Below are positions 59,432 to 64,000 of a DNA stretch of 64,000 nucleotides, piece after piece; the stretch's first letter is position 1; each line of letters opens with the position of its first letter. The notes beneath the pieces are model-generated. The model searched no databases and was not told the origin of the DNA. It saw nothing but the letters and a program-made list of their open reading frames with translations. This DNA comes from Serinicoccus sediminis. Lineage in GTDB: Bacteria; Actinomycetota; Actinomycetes; Actinomycetales; Dermatophilaceae. The stretch is taken from NCBI RefSeq assembly GCF_004153545.1, contig NZ_SDVA01000008.1, positions 121,182 through 185,181 on the forward strand, read 5' to 3'. Position numbers and translations under genes: made by a program.

Positions 59432-60613
59432 ATGCGAGCACTCACATGGCAAGGACTCCAGGACGTCTCCGTCCGGGAGGTTCCCGACCCCGTCCTGCAG
59501 GACCCGACCGACGCGATCGTCCGCGTCACCTCGACCGCGATCTGCGGTTCCGACCTGCACCTCTACAACGTGCTGGCGGCCTACCTGCACCCCGGTGACA
59601 TCCTCGGGCACGAGTTCATGGGCGTCGTCGAGCAGGTGGGCAGCGCCGTCGACACGCTGGAGGTCGGCGACAAGGTCATCGTCCCGTTCAACGTCAGCTG
59701 CGGGAAGTGCTGGATGTGCGAGCGCGGCCTCTTCGCCCAGTGCGAGACCACGCAGAACGTCGACCAGGGCAAGGGCGCGAGCCTCTTCGGCTACACCGAC
59801 CTCTACGGATCGGTGCCCGGCGGGCAGGCCGAGCTGGTGCGGGTGCCGCACGCCGACTTCCTGCCGGTGCGGGTCGACCCCGCGCTGGCCGACGAGCGCG
59901 TGCTCTACCTCACCGACATCCTCCCCACGGCGTGGCAGGGCATCGAGTATGCCGACGTCGAGGAGGGCGGCACCCTCGCCGTCATGGGTCTCGGCCCGGT
60001 GGGGCAGCTGGCCGTCCGCGCGGCTCGGCACCGTGGCCTGCGGGTCATCGGGGTGGACCGGATCCCGGAGCGCAACGCGCTGGCGGCCCAGTGGGGCGCC
60101 GAGGTCGTGGACCTGGACTCGACGAAGAACGTCGGCGACGCGATCCGTGACCTGACCGACGGGCGGGGCGCCGACGGCGTCCTCGAGGCGGTCGGCATGG
60201 AGGCGCACGGCAGCCCCGTGCTCGGCGCCGCGGTGTCGGCAGCCAAGCGGCTGCCCAAGCCCCTCGCCCGGGCCGCGATCGAGACGGCCGGGGTCGACCG
60301 GCTGGCGGCCCTGCACGCCTCCATCGACGCGGTGCGCCGCGGCGGCACCGTGTCGATCAGCGGCGTCTACGGCGGCATGGCTGACCCGATGCCGATGATG
60401 GAGCTCTTCGACAAGGGCGTGCAGATGCGCATGGGGCAGTGCCACGTGCGCCGGTGGACCGACGAGCTCTACGAGCTGGTCAGCGGCCCCGAGGACGTCC
60501 TGGGGCTGGAGGACCTGGCGACCCACCGGGTGCCGCTGGAGCAGGCGCCGGAGATGTACAAGACGTTCAACGACAAGCAGGACAACTGCCTGAAGGTGGT
60601 CCTCACGCCGTAG
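59432..60613 (+). CDS. zinc-dependent alcohol dehydrogenase
   Basis: The 393-residue medium-chain dehydrogenase has the catalytic-zinc Cys in TAICGSDLH, GHEFMGVVEQVG, and a structural-zinc cluster spaced CGKCWMCERGLFAQC. A Rossmann segment VMGLGPVGQLAVRAA and a C-terminal part follow, as in formaldehyde/glutathione-dependent-like dehydrogenases. It should oxidise an alcohol or aldehyde adduct with NAD(P). Its 3' end overlaps the convergent SDR gene by 11 bases, so the two stops lie inside each other's reading frames. Confidence 0.87.
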   Translation: MRALTWQGLQDVSVREVPDPVLQDPTDAIVRVTSTAICGSDLHLYNVLAAYLHPGDILGHEFMGVVEQVGSAVDTLEVGDKVIVPFNVSCGKCWMCERGLFAQCETTQNVDQGKGASLFGYTDLYGSVPGGQAELVRVPHADFLPVRVDPALADERVLYLTDILPTAWQGIEYADVEEGGTLAVMGLGPVGQLAVRAARHRGLRVIGVDRIPERNALAAQWGAEVVDLDSTKNVGDAIRDLTDGRGADGVLEAVGMEAHGSPVLGAAVSAAKRLPKPLARAAIETAGVDRLAALHASIDAVRRGGTVSISGVYGGMADPMPMMELFDKGVQMRMGQCHVRRWTDELYELVSGPEDVLGLEDLATHRVPLEQAPEMYKTFNDKQDNCLKVVLTP

Positions 60614-61604
60614 GGGCCGAGCCCGGGCCGCGCTGGTTGAAACGCTCCGCGGCCCGGCGGCCCAGGGTGGTGAGCCGGCTCACCACGTCGGACCCCAGCT
60701 GCTGCGCCGCGGTCCGCCCGGTCACGGGGCGGGCCGCGTCGCGGTCCGCGGGGGCGCCGGGCAGCAGCCGGGACGTCAGGCCCATGACCCGGATGGTGGT
60801 GGCGGGCATGAGGCCGTGCACCCGCATGCCGATCTTGGCCAGCGGGGTGAGGACGACCATGGGCCGGCCGGCGAGGACCCCGTCGACCATGCGGCGCGCC
60901 GCGCGCTCGGCGTCCATCGACAGCAGCGGGAGCGAGGCGGCGGGGGCGAACCAGGCGTACTCCGCGGCGCGGTCGCCGGTGAACTGGGCGTTCTCGTGGG
61001 AGCCGGTGCGCATGAGGCCGGGCACGATGGTCGTGGCGGTGACGCCGGTGCCGGCCAGCTCGCTCGCCAGGCCCTGGGTGAGGCCGGTGGCGCCGAACTT
61101 GGCGGTGGAGTAGGGGAGCAGGTGCGGCGGGGCGACCACGCCGCCGATGCTGGAGACGACGCCCAGCCGGCCGTGGCCGCGCTCGCGCATGCCGGGCAGC
61201 ACCGACCAGAGGGTGTTGAGCGGGCCCAGGAGCATGGTGCCGAGGGCCTGGTCGAAGTGGTGGAAGGTCATCGTCTCGGCCGGGCCGACCTGGATGATGC
61301 CGGCGACGTGGATGCACACCTCGGCCGGTCCGAGGTCGCTCTCGACCTGCGCGACCCACGCCTGGACGGCCTCCCGGTCGGCGACGTCGCACTCGTAGGC
61401 GTGGACGCGGCCGGCGTCCGCCCCGGCGTGCTCCCGGGCGCGGGACTCGGCGATCTCGGCGCCGCGCCGGGTCTCCTCGAGGTGGCGCGCGCAGACGGCG
61501 ACGTCGTAGCCGCGCTGGGCCAGCTCCTGGGCGACCAGGAGCCCGAGGCCGCGGGATCCTCCCGCGACGAGCGAGACGGGGCGTGGGGTGAGAGGGGTGC
61601 TCAT
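60603..61604 (-). CDS. SDR-family oxidoreductase
   Basis: The 333-residue short-chain dehydrogenase has VAGGSRGLGLLVAQEL (the cofactor loop, with Ala-Gly-Gly rather than Thr-Gly), CARHLEE implying NADP(H), a VAGI turn in place of NNAG, catalytic Ser in VVSSIGG and YSTAKFG as the Tyr-Lys pair. A C-terminal extension of about 80 residues is rich in Leu and Arg. The substrate is unknown. It shares an identical promoter-start arrangement with the convergent alcohol dehydrogenase gene, so the two are probably co-regulated. Confidence 0.83.
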   Translation of the reverse strand: MSTPLTPRPVSLVAGGSRGLGLLVAQELAQRGYDVAVCARHLEETRRGAEIAESRAREHAGADAGRVHAYECDVADREAVQAWVAQVESDLGPAEVCIHVAGIIQVGPAETMTFHHFDQALGTMLLGPLNTLWSVLPGMRERGHGRLGVVSSIGGVVAPPHLLPYSTAKFGATGLTQGLASELAGTGVTATTIVPGLMRTGSHENAQFTGDRAAEYAWFAPAASLPLLSMDAERAARRMVDGVLAGRPMVVLTPLAKIGMRVHGLMPATTIRVMGLTSRLLPGAPADRDAARPVTGRTAAQQLGSDVVSRLTTLGRRAAERFNQRGPGSAPTA

Positions 61605-61610
61605 GCCTCC

Positions 61611-61616
61611 ACGCTA
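61611..61616 (-). promoter_or_regulatory. -10 box TAGCGT of the SDR gene
   Basis: On the reverse strand TAGCGT is followed by GGAGGC and then the ATG at 61604. A facing TAGCGT at 61661-61666 serves the plus-strand EVE-like gene, so 12-base inverted arms CCACGCTAGGAG and CTCCTAGCGTGG flank a short divergent promoter region. Confidence 0.55.
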
Positions 61617-61708
61617 GGAGGCGGTGGGGTATGCCGCTTGCTGAGTCGGCGGGCTGCTCCTAGCGTGGGCGCACGATGTCCTGCCTGGGGGCCGGGGAGG
61701 GAGATCAC

Positions 61709-62200
61709 GTGCCCATCGAGCGCGCGGATGTTGGCTGCTGGGTGGTGCGCGGCAATGCCGGTGCACCTGATGCAGAGGTTCCGGTGACCGCCGGGTCGAC
61801 CCCGACCCCCGGGACTGCAACCCAGGCCGTGCCTGAGCCCGCGCCCCAGGAGTGGTGCCTGGCGCGCACCTATCGAAGCCGCCTGGTCGAGCCGGGCGAC
61901 CTCGTCGTGCGCTACCTCGGCGGCCAGAAGACGCCTGGCATCGTCGAGATCGGCCGGGTCACGCACGCGGTCGAGCCCCCGGCGGGTGACGAGAAACCGG
62001 TGGTGCACTACGCCGCTGTGACCCTGCGAGCGCCGGTCGCCCGGCAGGTGCTCAAGGACGACCCGGTCTTGGCTGGCTGCGAACTCATCAGACTCGGCCG
62101 GGCCGCCAACCCGCTGCACCTGACACCGGAGGAGACGCTGGCGCTCGCGACGCACGTGACGCCAGAGGATCTGGACCGCGCCGGGTGGCCCCAGGGTTGA
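61709..62200 (+). CDS. EVE/PUA-like domain protein
   Basis: The 163-residue protein starts near DVGCWVVRGNAG and continues after a Pro/Thr-rich loop with EWCLARTYRSRLVEPGDLVVRYLGGQ and IVEIGRVTHAVEPP. The WxV..N opening, the W...Y motif and the GDLVV segment recall EVE domains, which bind modified bases or RNA. The similarity is modest. The GTG at 61709 was chosen because GGGGAGGGAG sits 6 bases upstream; an ATG at 61676 is an alternative. It lies beside two nuclease genes. Confidence 0.55.
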   Translation: MPIERADVGCWVVRGNAGAPDAEVPVTAGSTPTPGTATQAVPEPAPQEWCLARTYRSRLVEPGDLVVRYLGGQKTPGIVEIGRVTHAVEPPAGDEKPVVHYAAVTLRAPVARQVLKDDPVLAGCELIRLGRAANPLHLTPEETLALATHVTPEDLDRAGWPQG

Positions 62201-62248
62201 ACGACGACCCTCGCGCCCCTGATCAGCGCCCCCAGTCCGTCGACCCAC

Positions 62249-63208
62249 TCAGCGCGTGGCCTCCCGGCGCGCGTCGAACGCTGCGCGGACCTCGCGCGGG
62301 ATGCGCCCGCGGTCGGACACGGCATACCCGTGCTCGCGTGCCCAGGCGCGGATCTCGCTGGGGCTCGCGGCGCGCGCGGAGGTGAGCGGTGTGGCCTCGG
62401 TGTCGACGTGGGTCTCCTCGCCGGCGTGGGCGAGGGCGGCGGCGAGGAAGCGGTAGGTCCACTCCTGGGCGAGCGCGCGGGTCTCGCAGAAGACGATGGG
62501 GACGGTGGGGAAGCGGGCCTGGCACTCGCCGAGCGCGTCGGCGACGACGGCGGGGCGGACGCGGTCGAGCTTGAAGACGGCGGAGTATCGGTCCTCGACG
62601 ACGACGGCCGCGGTGGGCAGGGAGGAGAGGTCGGCGAGCAGGTAACGCATCTTGCCGGTGGTCAGGGTGGAGACGAGGTCGACGAGGCTCTTGCGCTCGA
62701 CCGACGCGAGCACCCGGCCGGCGACCTCGACCGCGTAGTCCCCCGCCGGCAGCCCTTCGCGGCGGGTGGTGACCTGCTGGTGGTCGAAGGACCAGGCATA
62801 CCGCTCGTGGCTGTCGACGACGATCTCCAGGGTGGGTATCCCCGAACCCCGCGCCGTGGGGAGACTGACCGCGGGGCGGGCCTGCTTGGCGGTGCGCGCG
62901 GTCTGCCAGAAGACCGCCTCGCGGCCGCGGGCTCGGGTCAGGACGAACTGCGAGCGGTTCTCCCGGCCCCGGTCGAGGACGAGGTCGATGCTGGCGCCGC
63001 GCCGGATGCATGACCGGGTCGGCACGCGTTCCACGAGGTCGGGCTCGCTCGGCCATCCGGTCGCGCGGTGGCAGTAGACCTTTCCGGTCCGCGGCCACGT
63101 CTCCTTCGCCTTGAGCACGATGCCGTCCGGCCCGAGGGGGATGCGCAATAGGTACGGCAGCCGCGAGCCGTCCTCGGGGTTGTGGGCGATGAGGAAGTCG
63201 TCCGGCAC
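62249..63208 (-). CDS. ERCC4-domain nuclease with Lsr2-like C-terminus
   Basis: The 319-residue protein has an N-terminal domain starting VPDDFLIAHNPEDGSRLPYLLR. An ERCC4/XPF-type nuclease core from about residue 130 has the Asp in AGDYAVEV and the ERKSLVDL motif (V-ERK-x3-D) that binds magnesium. The C-terminus ends in SEIRAWAREHGYAVSDRGRIPREV, the AT-hook-like DNA-binding module of Lsr2. It is probably a structure-specific DNA nuclease targeted to AT-rich or foreign DNA. The GTG at 63208 is preferred by homology and because TACCCT lies exactly 6 bases upstream; longer frames to 63427 are Arg/Pro-rich. Confidence 0.8.
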   Translation of the reverse strand: MPDDFLIAHNPEDGSRLPYLLRIPLGPDGIVLKAKETWPRTGKVYCHRATGWPSEPDLVERVPTRSCIRRGASIDLVLDRGRENRSQFVLTRARGREAVFWQTARTAKQARPAVSLPTARGSGIPTLEIVVDSHERYAWSFDHQQVTTRREGLPAGDYAVEVAGRVLASVERKSLVDLVSTLTTGKMRYLLADLSSLPTAAVVVEDRYSAVFKLDRVRPAVVADALGECQARFPTVPIVFCETRALAQEWTYRFLAAALAHAGEETHVDTEATPLTSARAASPSEIRAWAREHGYAVSDRGRIPREVRAAFDARREATR

Positions 63209-63404
63209 GAGGTCAGGGTATGCCGTGACCCGGGCCCGGCGGTCGAGGCACGGCCCTGCCACGAGACGGGCATCGGCGCGCCCGACCACAACGGCACGGG
63301 TCGCACGACAGCCGCCCGAACCGGTGCGCCGTCGTTCGGACGGGGATCCATGGTGGTGCGCAGGCCAGCGGCCCGGCCCCTCCGGGGCCGGGTGCGGGGC
63401 GGGG

Positions 63405-64000
63405 TCATCGCAGTCTCCATCTGACACCGGTCTCGTCGACGTCGGCGGTGGTGTCGTGCTGGTGCACCCAGGTGTGGTGCCTCGGGCACAGCAGCGCGTA
63501 GTTGCCCAGGTCCGAGTGGCCGCCGCGGGCCCAGTGCACGACGTGGTGGGCGTCGCACCACGTCGCGGGCACGTGACAGCCCGGGAAGGTGCACCCGCCG
63601 TCGCGGTGCGCCAACGCGCGCCGCTGGCCCGGGGTGACCAGCCGCTTGGAGCGACCGAGGTTGACGATCTGTCGCTTCTCGCCGAGCACGGCCGGGATGA
63701 CGTCGGCCTCGCACGCCAGCTGGCGCACCTCGCCGGCCGACAGGGTGCCGTCGTGCACCGTGTGCCCCACCCCGGCCAGGGCGCCGCGCAGCTCCTCCAG
63801 CCCGATGGTCACCATGACCTGCGCCTTGGGTGTCGTGGGCTGGCCTCGTGTGCCGGCCACCCCGCGCCGCAGGACGGTCATGAGAGCGTCGTAGCGGCGT
63901 TGCCCGGCCGTGCGGGTGTCCAGCTCCGCGAGGCTCGCACTGCCCTCTTCGGCGTCGTCGCGGCGGACCGGCGCGGCCAACGGTGACATCAGCACGGCCC
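63405..64000 (-). CDS. DUF222/HNH endonuclease (13E12-type), 5' end outside the window
   Basis: About 198 codons are visible. They end with the HNH motif: CTFPGCHVPATWCDAHHVVHWARGG, NYALLCPRHHTWVH. The part upstream (LRRGVAGTRGQPTTPKAQVMVTIGLEEL) is the end of the DUF222 domain, so the gene almost certainly begins beyond base 64000. Such proteins are abundant in actinobacteria and often part of repeat families (REP13E12 in mycobacteria). The nuclease function is inferred from the HNH residues. Confidence 0.8.
   Translation of the reverse strand, partial: AVLMSPLAAPVRRDDAEEGSASLAELDTRTAGQRRYDALMTVLRRGVAGTRGQPTTPKAQVMVTIGLEELRGALAGVGHTVHDGTLSAGEVRQLACEADVIPAVLGEKRQIVNLGRSKRLVTPGQRRALAHRDGGCTFPGCHVPATWCDAHHVVHWARGGHSDLGNYALLCPRHHTWVHQHDTTADVDETGVRWRLR

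Noticed and set aside
1..64000. tRNA, rRNA, insertion sequences, prophage or integrase genes
   Set aside because: I found no cloverleaf, no rRNA-like stretch, no transposase or integrase motifs and no flanking terminal inverted repeats on either strand.

Overview
The window is a GC-rich chromosomal segment of an actinobacterium. Its GTGA/ATGA gene junctions, frequent GTG starts, leaderless-looking promoters and protein families fit the Ornithinimicrobium/Serinicoccus/Janibacter branch of the Micrococcales; this placement is inferred from style and was not searched. I see no rRNA, tRNA, CRISPR array, insertion sequence or phage gene. The window opens inside a DUF5671 membrane-protein gene and ends inside a DUF222/HNH gene.

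Layout. 1-5.1 kb: membrane and NTF2-like proteins, a diacylglycerol-kinase-like lipid kinase, a flavodoxin-fold reductase and a Tat-exported M14 carboxypeptidase. 5.2-15.3 kb: a LacI-controlled plant-polysaccharide locus with a divergent ABC sugar importer (binding lipoprotein and two permeases, no own ATPase), two GH43 enzymes (one secreted, one a lipoprotein), a cytoplasmic GH2 enzyme and a P-loop kinase. 15.4-24.9 kb: a second LacI sugar locus with a FrcA/FrcC/FrcB-type importer, an FGGY kinase, a class I LacD/YihT-like aldolase, a DCXR-like dehydrogenase, an isomerase closely resembling YihS, and a HAD phosphatase. Together these could take an aldose through ketose and ketose-1-phosphate to DHAP plus an aldehyde, as in sulfoglycolysis, but with different kinase and dehydrogenase families. 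24.9-29.8 kb: an MFS exporter with a divergent TetR and twin operators, a saccharopine-dehydrogenase-like enzyme, a small conserved protein and an AI-2E-family permease.

29.8-39.6 kb: a homoprotocatechuate meta-cleavage locus. It holds an FAD phenol hydroxylase, an FAH-RraA fusion, HpaE, HpaD, HpaH, HpaI, and a TPP enzyme behind a hairpin-rich leader. It should turn a hydroxyphenylacetate into pyruvate and succinic semialdehyde. 39.7-44.7 kb: an LVIVD-repeat/DUF305 fusion and a three-part FAD/FeS/CCG D-2-hydroxyacid dehydrogenase. 44.7-52.8 kb: choline metabolism (betB-betA-betT, and a phosphatidylcholine synthase nearby), an SRPBCC protein and a membrane-tethered thermonuclease with a long Ala/Glu/Lys helix and an Excalibur domain. 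52.8-56.5 kb: a compact type VII-secretion-like effector module. 56.6-64 kb: a secreted DUF6351 protein behind a LacI-type operator, another SRPBCC protein, a zinc alcohol dehydrogenase, an SDR, an EVE-like protein, an ERCC4/Lsr2 nuclease and an HNH protein.

Window-wide signals. The octamer GGTATGCC/GGCATACC is strongly over-represented among the rare TAT/ATA sites. Several genes carry a TANNNT box exactly 6-7 bases before the start codon, which suggests leaderless transcription.
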